A stretch of 64,000 nucleotides of DNA from Linanthus parryae (GCA_023055425.1 JALGPY010000002.1:140427927-140491926); one strand, 5' to 3'; shown: positions 25,901 to 40,900, counted from the stretch's first letter. Numbers and translations: made by a program. Notes: generated by a model from the sequence alone, not told the origin.

Positions 25901-28900
25901 GTGAAACATCTCCAGACAATGGAGCTGGAGAAGGAGATGGCAATTAGCAAAGTGGTACATGAGTAGGCCCATCTGCTTGACGCCTCGCGTAAGTCTTCAA
26001 ATTACTCCTGTCAAGTCTTCCACCGATGTGAACCTCTTCATCACATGACCTTTTTTCCTCCCCCTGACTTAGAGCAGGAAATAACAACTGAGATTGACGA
26101 AAAAACATCTCTTCGTCCTCTTGATGCTCCCCCCGAAGAGATGGGCTGGTACTAGGAAAGTAAGATTCAATCTCTCGAAATGTCACATCCATGCTCACAA
26201 ACACCTTACGGGTAGGAGGGTGATAGCAGCGATAGCCTTTTTGTGTGGAAGAATAACCAATAAAGATGCATCGCAGAGACTTAGGATCAAGTTTTCCCTT
26301 GGGATGTTTCGGAATATGAACAAAGCAGACACATCCAAATACCTTAGGAGATAGGTTAGAAGTCAAGCATGGTATTTGTGGAAGCAAATCTATTGGTCTT
26401 CGGAATTGGAGAGCACTTGATGGTAACCGATTAATGAGATAAGCGGCTGTAAGGACCGCATCTCCCCAATATGACTTGGGAAGATTCATGGTGAATAATA
26501 AGGAACGAGCAACTTCGAGGAGATGGCGATTTTTCCTTTCAGCCACCCCATTTTGTTCGGGTGTCTTTACACATGAAGTTTGAAAGAAAATTCCATGCTC
26601 ACTAAGATAGGCACGAAAAGCACCATCAGTGTACTCAGTCCCATTATCACTGCGAAGGGTTTTAATGGTAGCATTGAATTGAGTACGCACAAGATTACGA
26701 GTGCTGAACGATCCGAAGAAACAGTATGTAACATGACGCTTCTTCGACTTTCTTCCTTTTGGACAGATGAAAAAGCTTCCCGTACTGAAGGAAATGGATC
26801 ACGGCCCAATACTTGTGCTCGAATCTGATCATATTCTGGATTGAGACCAGCCAAGAAGTCATAAACACGCTCCTTCTCAATTATCTTCTGAAATTTGGCA
26901 GCATCAGCAGAACATTCTGCCTGAAAATCCTGATAATAGTCTAGCTCTTGCCACAAAGAGCTTAACTCAGCATAATATGCAGCAACAGACAACCCCTTTT
27001 GTTGAGTTTCACGGAGCCTTTTTCTCAACTCATAAGCTTGTGAGTCATTACCACTGTGAGAATATGTCAAATCAACCGCATTCCAAATCTTTGCGGCAGT
27101 GTCTAGGAGCAAATAACCTCGACTAATATTGGGCTGCATCGAGTTGTGCAACCACGACATGACCAATGCATTCTCAGAAATCCACAAGGATTGAGCAGGA
27201 CCAGCCTCTTTTGGTTTTATAGTCTCTCCAGTCAAGTAGCCATATAATGAACTGGCTTGAACAGACAATCGACATGCTCTAGACCATGCCAAGTAGTTAT
27301 TCCCATCCAATTTAAAAGGGCTAATCTGAAGAGAAGGATTGTGACCATAAGGTCCAGCACGATTACCTCCCTCAGTTCCCATTGATTGAGAGTTTTTTGG
27401 CTCAGTCATTATAGCAGAAAAAAGAGAGAACAATATGATCAACCCCGCTACAGAACTGCAATGTAAAGCAGGGAAAACAATCCAACTCCTGGAACACTGC
27501 TAAATAGTTGATTTTGACTACCAAACAATGGCCAAACAGGTCTGGTATGAGTGAAATAAGATACTAGAAAAGTGAAAAGGAACTCACTGGACGGTTAAAA
27601 AAAACTTCATGGATCATCACAAGAACCCTAGATGCACCGGAACAGCTCCTATTCCCAGATCTGGAAAAATCAAGTTTTACCAGAAAATAAATCTGAGATA
27701 TCTTCATCAGTGCCTCTTAATAAGAGGGTGCGCAACTGCGCTGACCACAATCATGCTAACACCATCACTCTGCCAATGACATCAGCAGAAACCGGCCAGC
27801 AAGGCCTTCAGCAGAAAGCTAGCAAGGCCCTCAGTAGAAACCTAGGGTAGGGTACGACTGAAACAGATTTTATTCCCAGACCGGTGATAAAATCCCTGGC
27901 TCTGATACCAAGTTCGAATATTCACAGCCGTAACTAGGGTTTACAGAAGGTGACAGAGAGAATAGAAGAGACGCAGGAGGAAGAGAAATTAGGTCGTAGT
28001 GTGTTATCTCACAGCTACACCCTACCACTTTATTTATACTTATGCATATACAGGAAAATAATGAAAATACAATATTCCCCCTATAGTTTAAGACTCATTA
28101 CTTAACACTATGTTTTGTGAGTGTTAGCAAATAACCTTGTGGCTAAGCCAATATACAGAAAGGATTGTTCAGTGGAGAGAGACTTAAAGTTGATAAGATA
28201 ATATGATGGATGACACTGATTAGAAACAACCGAAATCAGTGGCCCACTTTATAGGTGATAGTAAAAATGAAGTGGGTTGAGTATGTGAGCGTGTACGTGC
28301 TTGTTCAGGGACTGAATAGAATAATTATCAGTTTAAGTTGGTTCTCCGCACTCTACAGGTATTATACCTGGCTCCCTAACCACAACGTACCAATAGAAAA
28401 TATATGTGTTTCATCATAAACCAGATCTATATCAAGGAAGCCTAGAAACAGCATATCCAATCAAGAACTAATGCCTAGGCTGTTCTCCACTAACTTGCTA
28501 TCTCTTGACACAGATAACATAGGAGAGTAGGAGCAGCCCTAAACAAAAAGAAAATGATATGATGAAGGGGACGGGAATGGGAACGGGGATGGGACGAGAA
28601 CAATGATCATTCCATCATCAAATAACAGAGCTCTTAATGCACCAATATGACACATCATACATGTAGCCCACTCTACACATCTGGTTAAGCGGCTTGACAA
28701 GCATTAGACTGCATCAAACATTTAGGAAGTGATTTATATTGAAGCAGATAAAAAACTATACCACAAGAGAAGAAAGGACAACACGGTACACCGAGCTTGT
28801 GAAGTCATGATTTGAACCTGGAACCAAACTGCAGACATTTGATGGTAGAGGAAAAAACCAAGGAGCAAGATCATCAATCTTCATATGGTACTGCGAAAAA

Positions 28901-31900
28901 TGTTAAGGCAACCCACCAATAAGTAACTGTATATGAATTCGTAAAAGACCCTTTGAATAGATTAAAGGAATTTTAGAACAGAGGCTGCTAAAGTTTGTTG
29001 TTTTCACTTTGAAGCTTCATTCACGAGTGTACCAACAAGAAATCGAACTCCTGAGAGGAACACCCAAGCCGTAAATGTTACTCACGCTAACAGTTGGTTT
29101 ATGTATAGGTTCTTTTTTTTACTACGTGATAGTGATATAAGATGTAAGTAATAGCGATAGCATACTTAGTATAAGGACTAGAGTGTAACTATTATTAAAT
29201 GACTAATCAACAGAGGTTGTAATTGGTATGATCTCTAAACAGATAGCTTTCAAGAAACTAGGAATAACAAAAAAGTGACATAACGTCTAGAGAAATAGAG
29301 GAGAAGATAATAAAAAAACATCACCAAGTCTGCCTTTTTAAATAAAGTATAAAAATTATTTCCATATGCTTCTTACTCAATTTTGGGTTTGAAAGCTTAA
29401 TGGAATATCTAGCCTACTAGAAGAAAGGTATGCACTCAATCCTATTTCATTCACAAAGAACAAAAGAATGAAAACAGACTTTACATGTCAACGTAGGAAA
29501 CACAGTCGGATGAAAGTAAATGTAGAAACATATGCATGTCTAAACAGGGTTTCAAATTTCAACCATCAGATATTGGACAAAGAATCATATTTGTAAGTTT
29601 ATAGTCCAATTTACATGTCTTCTGGAGAGAATTCTTATTTTCTTAGACTTTAATTGAACAATGTGATACGTCACTACATGCAATTGAGCCAATAAGGATT
29701 TCAATACCTTCCAGTCACAATCTATAGGCAGATCAACGGAACATATCTGAGAACATTCCTTCGTCTCAATGAAAAGCACCAGATGTCCACTAAATATATC
29801 CATATCTTGGAAGCTCATATCTTCACTAGGTGAGATGATATTCTAAAGATGAAGTGGTAGCAGTCAAGAAAAAACAAAATAGATAATGTAAGTGATGCAT
29901 AAATGGATTGTAAAATCAACTCAATTATAGTTAGTGGCAATTTAGTCGGGAAAATTCAGACAAACAACTTTATGAAGAACTTAGACCTGTAACTTAGACT
30001 AAATTAAAATGAATTCCATCTCTAGACCTGTTCTCGTGGTTTAAGTGAAAGAAGGTAATTCCCTAACCTTGTAACTTGATCGACCAACTTTGACATGATA
30101 TAAATGCTGCACTATATCGATTTAGAGGTACACTCCTTGTATATCTAGAACTATCCAAATATTAACTCACATATCTTAGGGTGCATATTTTTCATTTTTT
30201 TCATTTTAAGTTGTCATCGTTATTTGGGACCCTTTACTTACTTCAAGTATATAATTATTTATTTGGAGTTCTGACTTTTTGTAATTACACTGTCACAGAA
30301 GGATCACGTATATCTTTCTCAAGTTTCTCTATTACAACTTCTTAATACGGTCCTCCGCGAACACGGGCAATTCACCAGTTGAACTATAAAAGTTATATTC
30401 CTTTATATTGTCATTTTTCATTCTTATTAACAGGAATTTTCATAAGATTGGTCATCACGATAATGGGTTTGTTATAATATGGACAGGGAAATATTTGAGA
30501 ACGTAAAAAACAAATAAAGTGGAAGTTAAAAGTATAGGAACTATAGGGGCTAAACAGCAATTAGTTTGACCTAACTTCTAGTAGCTTCTTAGTATTCTAT
30601 ATAAAGAGATGTAGTCCTGCACTATTATAATTCAATCAAATATTCTGTTCTACATGGTATCAGAGCGGCTACGCTCTTGGTGACCTAGTTCTTGCTTCCG
30701 CCTCCGGCGGGCTGCACCTCCACTAGCCACCCGCTGGAACTGTTAGCTCTCTCTTTTTTTCCTTCAACCTCACAGTTTGCTCCTATTCTGGACTTTGAGC
30801 CGCTTCAGTTGTTCTCTGTTCTCCTGGAGTGTTTCCCTACTTCACATATTTTATTTTTTTCTTCGTCGCCTTCCAGAACGTCGACAGTAACCAAAAAAAA
30901 AGAAAAAAGAAAGCTCTTCCCGTCACAGATTTGGCTGACTGTGTTCCTCACAGTCAGCCTTCATCACCGCCGCCTCAGTCGGCGACCCCACAACGCACCA
31001 GGACCATCCTCCAGCCGCCAGCAACGTCTATAGCTGCTTCCAGGTTCTCCGCCGTTCCAGAGGATCGACTAGGTCGTTCCCTCAATCGCCGGCTACTTCA
31101 CATTGGTTCGTCGCCACTGCGTCACCAGTCTCGCGCCGCCTCAGCTGTTCCAGATCTGCTCCAACCGAGCCAACCTACCAGCCGGCTTCTGTGTGGCTCC
31201 ATTCGAGCCGTTTTCCAGTACGGCTTCTCTCAGCTTCTACAGCGTTTTTACCAGTCGGACACCGGAACCGTTTCCGCTCAAGAGGATCGATCTCTCGTTC
31301 CCTCCATTCGGTGACCTCCGTTCCAAGCTCGTCCAGGTTTTGACCCAACAGATGCCTCGCCGTTGATCCAAGCAGTGCCTCCCTTCTGCTTTTCTTTTTC
31401 TATTCAATAAACCCTAGTTTCTAGTCGCCGTCTCCAAAGTTGGCGTTGGAAAAAGCAAAACCCTTGCATGGTTGCCGTCCGCTACCGAAGAGGATCAAAG
31501 CTCGTTCCCTCTTAATCGGCAAAAACATGGCGCCGGTAACCATACCAAGATCACTTTGCTCTTCCGCGCTACATTGAAGACCAAGATTGGAGTCTCGTCA
31601 CGACCCTCCATCTTGCGGGGACGAATAGGAACTATAGGGACTAAACAGCAATTAGTTTGACCTAGCTTCTAGTAGCTTCTTAGTATTCTATATAAAGAGA
31701 TGTAGTCCTGCACTATTATAATTCAATCAAATATTCTGTTCTACAAAAAGAACATGAATGTGAATGGGGGATTATCAGGGAGTTAAACATCAAGGAATTC
31801 TTTTAATATCATTTTTTATTTATTGCTAATCCACTTTGACTTACTATCTTCCTGTGGAAAGAAAGAAAAGACTTGGAAGGAGTTAGGTACTTCTGATACA

Positions 31901-34900
31901 TTCCTTATCATGTGGATAACTACCATAATCTTTCAAAATGTCATTTATTTTACGGTTACAAATGGAAGAAATGTTAAGCATTAATCTAGGAAGCACGGCT
32001 GTAATATCCCATCCCACATCAGAATATGTGGATGGCATGTCTGGTACATAGTAAACCATGTGGGTACTACGAGGCTTAAGCATTTTTATCTGGTGGTACG
32101 GATAAACGAAGTTGCTGGGACAGTAATCCGTTTGAGTCGTTACAAATGGTATCAGGGCCAACCCTCGTCCCGCAAGGGCTCCGTGGCGGTGCGCGGTGGA
32201 GGAGTAGAGGCTTCGGAGAGGAGTAGAGGCCTCGTGGTTCGCCATGTGCTCACTAATGAGCTGCTCTGTGTCTGCTAATGGGCTGTCATCGCACCCGCCA
32301 GCCAAGGGGATCGAGACTGGGCACACTCGACGAGGACGTCGAGTATATAAGGTGGGGTGATTGTAATATCCCGTCCCACATCGGAATATTGTGGATGACA
32401 TATCTGGTACATAGTAAACCATGTGGATTACTACTAGTACCTTCGAGGCTTAATCATTTTTATCCGGTGGTACGGATAAACGAAGTTGCTGGGAGAGTAA
32501 TCCCTTTGGGTCGTTACAACGGCTGCTTGTGGGAGATCGCGCACCAACACCGGCTGCTTCTGAGTGCTTTGTGGGTGCTTTAAGGGTGCAGCAGGGTCAT
32601 ATTTTGAAAGTTTTAGTTGGGAAGTCTACAACTACAAATGCATATAATTAAGTAAAAATGCATAATGGTAATACTTGTATAGTGGAAAATTAGTAATTGA
32701 TCATTAAAGCATTTTACAGAAGAATATAATTAGTACAACAAAACTACTCAATCAAAGTTGTAATGTTTTTCCTTACACGTGTGATTTAATCCTGAGTGCT
32801 AAATGGTAACAGAAGCTATTGTTGGAAAGGGCTTGAAAGTGAACAGTTCAGCTTATCAGGTAATTTGTAGGGTAAGAAACAAAGCAATATTCCAGAAATT
32901 GACTTCACCCCAATGAGTAAAGGGGTCAAAAAAATTTGTTCATCCTCTATTGTACAGGAGCAAGGCCACGCCTACAGATACACTGAAAGCTCATCTTTCT
33001 GACGTAAACTATGAGCTGAAGAAGGTACCTGCAGTCATATAATCTTTCACCCTCCATCTGTTTAAGTAAAATGCCAGGCGTTCTTACAGAAGCTTGTTTA
33101 TTGTAACACTCACGTACATCTAGACCACACCAATAGCTCCATTTCTACGGAAGTTGATACACCAGTCATCCATGGTAATTTACAGTTTTGAGCTATGCAT
33201 TCCATATTCTTAAGCTTTGACTATATAGATCTTCCACTTCAGGAACCACACTGAAATATACTAATTATAATTTTACCATCCACACTTCTTCAAGGAAACT
33301 GCATGGTGTTTGAAAACATCATATCCCATCTACGCCTTCCAAAATGAAAGGCTTCCGACTTTAAATAGAAGTTAACTACTTGTGTACTAACATATAGAAA
33401 AAACAAATTACCTGCCATTTACCCAAGTGTGCATCTTCAACCCGACACTTACCCAGGTAGTAATTTCCAGTAGGCCTCTGATTACCATCATTGTAAGAAT
33501 CATTTGTCAGAACATAGAAAAATCCACAATGATGTTCCAGAAAGTACTGTACACCAGGGGCACGCTTGCATATCCTTCTTAATCCATCTTGTAGATTCCA
33601 GGCATCAATGACATGAACCTGTAGTAAAGCACCATGATTTAATTATTCTTGGAAGAAAAATGTGTAAATATTGAGAAATAAAAATGATGCAGGTATGGCC
33701 TTCCTCGGATGAAGTTCTTGAGTTAGAATTCACGGTTATGAACTTGCCATCCTTCGTGCTAGTAATATCCACACAGAAACTGGAGTCATCTTCCTGAAAT
33801 ATTGGAATGTCGTCTACGGTATCCGATCCTAGTTTCGTGCATAGCACCCTGATCAACAACAAAAGATGTGTGAGATTATTAATAACATCACGTCAAAGCT
33901 CATTAAATAAATGGGACCAAAATTCTTTTGCCTGTAGGGACGCTGTTTCTCATCTGATACAGTGTAAAACAATGTACGGCCATCTTGAGCCCATGCCAAG
34001 CTAATAACTCCATCAACTCTAATTTTTGGAAGAATATGCATCGTCTTAAGATCCTTTATTTGAAGCATGAAGTTTTCACTTCCTGTTATATCAAGCGTGT
34101 AGGCAAGGAAGTTGTGGTCTGGAGATACACGGCATGTACCCACATGAACATACCCTATGAAAAAGAAACTATTAAAAACATTGAATTACTAATTACTCCA
34201 GCAAAATGTGTAGATATAAATATGTATATATACTACTCTCTAATCCATATACAATACTACTCTCGATAAGTGTAGAGAGTTCCAGACTTCCAGTATTTTG
34301 CTTAATTTCCTAAATTACCCTACATAAATTGACATATTTACAAACCTGAAAAGTAGTGTGACTATTTGGATCAGAATTGTAATTTAAAATTTATTCTCAA
34401 CTGAGCTTAAACCTCGATAGTTGTTCCTATTCAGTTCGTGCCTTTTCGAACGGAGATCTACAGCATACACGAACAGTTGTGACAATTCAAATTGAAACTA
34501 AACGTAAATTTAATTGATTCTAAAATCTGAACTGCCGTGCATTTCCGAATGGGTATCTTCATCATTATAAAAGGAAGTCTCAAGTACCCAAAATTTCAAG
34601 TCAATCTTGCCAACTCTCTCTCCCACAGTTTCTTCCAATATGTGTTGCCTCCTTAGGAACTCTTTGTGTTGCCTTCATTGGAGAACTCGGCAATCCTTTT
34701 CGGGACTACACCATACATTGGCGGCTTCGCGAGGCTTAACCGGACTGCACTATCTGAGTTAAGTAGAGAAAGAAGCAATTACCACCGAAGACGTATTTCC
34801 AGGTCCATCTGCATCATTGAGGGGCATATAAGCCTTAAGGAAATCATTTTTATGTCAAATATTGATTTGCACGCATTTCATTTCTGATTTTATGCCGAAT

Positions 34901-37900
34901 TGAGTATTAAATGTGGAAATATCCTCTACTTTGAAATATTACAGTACTCTTGTCTTCTTTTTGCTTCCCAATTTCAAAAGATAAATGTTTGAGTTGTGCT
35001 TGTCAGTAATCTTATTTAGTAGTGTTTTTATTGTAGAGAACATCATTTAAGTTTATGTTCAAATAAATAAAATTCCGCGTGTGAGCAGGTGCTCATACTA
35101 GCACACACACACACATGTGTGTGTTCAATGGAAGATACTCCCAAATGTCTTTTTAGCATCTGGATGGAGAAGATTGCTAGCCATTGAATGAGTGTGTTTG
35201 GATGAGGTAGATTATCGATTATGAGACTGTAAATTATTGGATTGAGTGGTTGAGGTGAAACAGTACACTCTCTCTCCTCACTGTCTCACCTCAACCGCTC
35301 ATTCCAATAATCTCCAATCTCATAATCCAATAATCTGTCATCGAAACACACTCAACATTACTCTTAGTAAGAATTTTTTGAATAAAAATGGCGGGGTACT
35401 CTTTTGATACCACACGAAATATGTCACCCCAATCATTTGATTGGGACCATAAAGTCATTTTGGGAGGAATAGTCATTTCAGGACTACATCTATTGATGAG
35501 ACCTAACTTATGCTCATTCTCACTGCCATTTTGCTTTCACATCGTTATCAATTATTCTATCATCTACCATTTTCTAAATCTTTCGCACTTTGAAACATGA
35601 ACTTATTATGGAATAACTACAGATATATTTAACTCGATTTGTTATTTACAGCCGTTAGGCATAGGTCTAGGACAAAACTTAAGACCTTGGTCAAACCAAC
35701 CTGTAGATGACACGCTTCATGGTGCTTTTCATGAGCACATATATAACATATGAGTCTACTCATTTAATCGGGAAAGAATGACTGTTAGCTATATAATTTT
35801 CTATGTCAAGCAGGGTCCTAATAGAAGTACTTCAAGTATCTGAAACATCCCTTGCTTATAAAACCAACCAATAGAAGTTTGGTTTCTGCAGTCTCCTATT
35901 AGTTAGCATTATCTGGGAGAGGAAAAATATGTTTTACAGCATCATAAATAAGAAACAAAACTGCCGATATGGATCAATGTCTGGGAAACAAAAACTAAAT
36001 CTTGAAGCAGATTATGATAATTAGAAATTTACCATATTGTTCTGCGATTTCATTCCAATCCAGTAAAATTTCCTCCCTCGCAAATGGTCCTCTCACGTAC
36101 TTGACAACACTATCCAGCCAACCTGCCTTTTCATTTGCTAATCTCCTACATAGAACTGGATATTCCTTGCCCTCCGGAATGTATTGCGAGTACAACCTGT
36201 TCAGCATAGTAAGCAAGTTTATATGCATAACGCCATGATTTGAGAGTTCGCTTCTTAACATATGTGTATACATATTAGTTTCCGGAGTCCATACAGGTAT
36301 ATACATAAGTCAATAGACATGACAGCTCCAAAACATCTTGTTTCAAAAACTGAGAAGAGTAGAATAATCCTTTATTCAACTTAATATTGGGAAGAGTGCA
36401 TGATCGCTACATATAGACTATACATCATATGGAAGTAGAGCTGCATTTCGGTTCGGTTTAACCGCCGGTTCCAGTCAAAACCGAACCGATTAAACCGAAG
36501 AAGACGAACCGAGAACCGAACCGGGAACCGTTGGACCGAAACCGGACCCGGACCCGGTAACATACGGTCCCGGTTCGGTTACCCATATTCCGGAACCGGA
36601 ACCGGAACCGGTTTGGGACCGGGACCGGAACCGGAACCGACCCGTCAACGGCTAATTTCAAAAAAAATGAACGTTGGGTTGTCTCACATCACGGTCAGAG
36701 ACCATTTGGCTAGCCGTTTTTTTGCAGATTTTTTACTTTTCAATTATTACACTTACCTCCCCTACCCTCCCTTCAACTTCTATAAATACCCAACCCACTT
36801 CCAACATTTTTCCCACACTTTCCCATCAAACACTCTCCATTTTCCTCACACTTCTTCACTCAAAATTCATCAAACACTCTCCAACTTCTTCATCTTTCCT
36901 CACTAAAAATCATCAAACACTCTCAAATTTCCTCAATTCCTCATACTTCCTTGGTTCTCGACGGCGAATTTCCTCCTCAATTGTGATCATTTGAAGGACC
37001 AAGCAACGCATCCTTACTCGTTCCTCCTCCATCTTCCACATTCCTCCTCAAAGAATTATTCTTAGAGTTTGTACGTTTTATTTTTAATTGTGCATTATAT
37101 TGTGTTAGCTCTTGTTATTTGTTACTTATTTGCTAAACTTCATTTTTTTTATCCAATTTTTGTAAGAAAAAATGGCTTCCTCTTCCCATGACGTAGACAT
37201 GAATCTTAGTGACGTTGAAGAAGTAATTGGCGTAGGTGCCGCTAATGATTTTGAATTAGAGGAAAATGATCCGACACAAGGTGCGAATAAAAGAACTCGT
37301 AATAATAGTAAAAGAAGCAAAGTTTGGGATAATATGGAAAAAATACCCGATGGCGTAGACGACAAAGGTAAACCAAAATTTGGGGCCGTTTGCAATCATT
37401 GTAAAAAATCATTTGTATATCATCAAACCGGTGGATTAGGATCAATAAAAAAAACATTTACAAAATGCACATATACTTTTGTTAGATACACCCGCCGTAG
37501 GTGACCCGTTGGTCCAAACCCAACTAGGATATGACGCACACGGTAACGTATTTACTTTTATTTACGATGAACCTAGGGCACGAAAAGCATTAGCTCATTA
37601 TATCACCGCTACAGAAAAACCAATTAATATGGCCGACGACCCCGAGTGGGACCAATTGATTACTACCGCGTTTTGTCTGAGTTATAAGCATATAGGTAGA
37701 AATACTACTAGGAATGATATAATTGCTCTATATAGTGAGAGGAAAGCGAAAATTATGCAAAAAAAATTAAATTCTAATTTTACAATTGCTTGCACATCCG
37801 ATATGTGGACCACTAGAAATAATGAATGATATATTTGTGTCACCGCACACTACATTGACCCAAGTTAGATTTTACAAAAACGTGTTATTGCATTTCGAGA

Positions 37901-40900
37901 AGTCCCATATCCTCACAACGGTATAAACATGGGAGAAACTATAGTCGATGTTTTTAACGAGTGGGGTATTAGTGAACGAATTACATCAATGACTTTTGAC
38001 AATGCATCGGCTTGTGATAGTGCGATAGACCATATGCAAACTTTGATACAAACACCCTTTCACGAAGAAATTGACCACGTGCGTTGTGTATGTCACATTA
38101 TCAATTTTAATTGTACAAGATGGTTTGAAACTACTATTTGATCATGTTAATCCTATTCGTGAAGCTATTCTCTATATTACGTCTTCAACCAAAAGAACCT
38201 TACGTTTTATGGATTTTTGTGCTCAAAACGGCAAGAAAAAAAGAAAATTTGGGGGAGATTGTAGGACAAGATGGAATTCCACTTACTTGATGTCGAATAA
38301 TGTTGTTGGTTACGAGACCTTAATCACACGTTTTTTGAATGAATGTGACAATCCAGTTTCCATTTCCCATTATGATTGGAAAACCGTCGGTGCCTTAAGG
38401 GGTTTTCTTGAACCATTTTATACCGCAACCAATATTCTTTCAGGTGTTTATTATCCTACTACGAACAACGTTATTCCACAACTAATGTTTATAAGTTACG
38501 CTTTTAATGAATATAGGGATAATGAAATTTTAGGAGATGCAATTGCGCCTATGGAAGAAAAAATTCTCAAATATTTTGAAAAAATCCCTATGATTTTTTG
38601 TTTGGCAAGTATTTTGGACCCAAGGTGTAAGGATGAAACCCTGAGTTTTATGCTAGAACAAATTTCGGAAAACATGAGTACCGGTTATAATAAAGTAGTG
38701 ATATCACCAACTTTTGAAGAAGTTAAACAAACTCTTAATGTTATGTATGAAAAATATGTTGTTAAGTTTGGTATTGGTAATCAAGGTTCTCAAGCATCAT
38801 CGAGTGATCCGACGAGTAAGGGTAAGGCAAAACTTGGTTCTTTATTTAAGAGTAGACAAACCACCCCCACCGGGTCGAATTGTGTCTCGGAATTATTGTT
38901 GTACATTAACCAAAATTATTTCTTACAACAATCCGCGGAAGAAATAGAATCATTAGATGTACTCTATTGGTGGAAAAAAACATGAAACCAACTATCCGAT
39001 TGTTTCTTATGGCACGTGATTTACTAACCCCTCCCGCTTCTACAGTCCCTTCGGAATCATCTTTTAGTGCAGGTAAACGAGTGTTGTCGGAGAAAAGGTC
39101 GTGTCTAAATCGGAGATGTTGGAGGTTCTCATATGCTCAAAGGATTGGAGTGATGCCAACAAACGCACACAAGACCTACACCCTTTGGACGTGGTCGTGA
39201 CCGAACTTTAACAAGAATTGGGAATAGGCGAGGACACTCCGCTAGATCAAGACGAATAGGCTACGAGTTGAAACATGAAGACTATTATTTTGTTCATTTC
39301 AATAAGTTCGTAATTAACAATGCAAGTTAGAAAAAAAGCAAATGATTGATAGTTGAGTGGGTGTCAACCTAGTTGGGATGTACTTAAACTATAGTGATGC
39401 AATTTTTTCTAACATTTTATATTTCAATTAATAATACAAGTTTATTTCATTTTTTTTATTATTTGTCTAAGTTTATGTTTTTACATTTATAATCGCACAA
39501 ACAAACCCTAAAACAACCCTAAAAAAAACAAGGAAAAAAAACTGTTCCAGAACCGAAATCGAACCGGATAATCCAACCGGTTTCGGTCCACGGTTCCGGT
39601 CCGGTTCTAGATATCCCAAACTTTCGGTTCCAGTTCAACCGAACCGATACCATCAAATTAACCGGCCAACCGAGCCGAGAACCGACCGGTTCTGGCTCTA
39701 CCGGTTCGGTAGAACCGAATAAGCTAAATCTCTGTATAAGGAAGGTCAACTATCTAATAATCAAAACGTATATCATAACAGCCCCACTCAAACGGAAACG
39801 GTAGTGATAAGCGGAAGTTGGAGACAAGTTCACGAAAACGCCCTCGCGGATGAGACTTCGTGTGAATATTTGCAGTTTATTCCAATGAAGTAACAGACTG
39901 CAAAGGTACTCTCCAAAACGAATGTGTTGACGGACAAAGTGACAATCGAAATGTGTTTGGTCTGTTCATGGAAAACATCATTGTGGGCGATCTGGAATGC
40001 ACTACGACTGTCACAACATATGGTAGTAGCAGAGGACTGAAGCATCGCCATATCAGCTTATAGCCAGCGAAGCCAGAAGAGCTCATGTGTGGCGTCACAT
40101 AGAGCACGGTATTCTGCCTCGTGCTGGATCGAGAAATGACGTTTGCTTCTTGCTGCACCAGGATATGAGTCACCCAAGATGACATTGTACCCAGGAGTGG
40201 AGCGTCTATCAGTAGGATCACCAGTCCAATCAGCATCTGAAAATCCATGTTGGATTGGTGTAGACCGAGTGGAGAAATGAAGACTGTGAAACAAAGTACC
40301 CTTGATGTAACGAAGAATTCGAAGAAGAGCAGCATAGTATGGGGATCGTGGAGCAGTGAGAAACTAACTGACCTGATGAACAGCATATTGTAAGCCAGGA
40401 CAAGTGTGAGATGAACCAGACTACTGACAATCTATTTGTGTCGAGTAGGATCAGAATGAGGTTCACCAAGTTGGGCTCCATTGGCGTGGAGGCAACCTTT
40501 GGATCGCTCAGTCCTGCACGAGCAAGAACATCTGAAGCATACTTGGTCTGACACAAAGAGTAACCATCAGCATCATAGGTAACCTCGAGACTCAAGAAAT
40601 AGCTGAGAGCCCCAAGTCTTTCATCTCGAAATGGCGGTTCAAGGACTTCTTTAGCTCACGAATGTGACGAGATCATCCCCAGTAATGATCATATCATCAA
40701 CCTATACCAACAAGAGAATAATTCCACTATCCGTATGACGAATTAAAAGAGCTGAGTCATAAGCACTAGAGGAGACCCAAGCTGGATCACAGTAGAACTG
40801 AACTTATCAAACCACGCCCGAGGGGCTTGCTTCAGACCATATGATGCACGGAGAGGTAAGGAAACATACCTGTGAGGGGTGAACATCGAGGCCAGAGGCT

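Larger units (their letters stand above)
23992..28107 (-). mobile_element. Ty1/copia element B, young and internally deleted
   Basis: The 197 bp LTRs (23992-24188 and 27911-28107) differ at only two positions. The flanks carry an identical 5 bp duplication, CTATG (23987-23991 and 28108-28112). On the minus strand the primer site TGGTATCAGAGCC (27898-27910) abuts the 5' LTR, and the polypurine tract TTGAGGGGGAG abuts the 3' LTR. Domain order is gag, integrase, reverse transcriptase, RNase H, as in copia. Protease and the N-terminal part of integrase are missing, which explains the short 4.1 kb length. It lies in intron 7 of the peptidase gene, in the gene's own orientation. Confidence 0.95.

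Noticed and set aside
30692..31366. Ser/Pro-rich frames in the interior of TRIM1
   Set aside because: Two overlapping frames are open together, with no gag or host protein resemblance. This is most likely compositional; a captured gene piece cannot be excluded.
32000..32518. Possible Cassandra-type TRIM with 5S rRNA promoter
   Set aside because: The LTR has only a weak resemblance to the 5S internal control region (GAGAGTAAT); the conserved 5S blocks are missing.
36381..36661. Gly/Arg/Pro-rich frames at the left end of the hAT
   Set aside because: They are translations of the CCGGTTC subterminal repeats.
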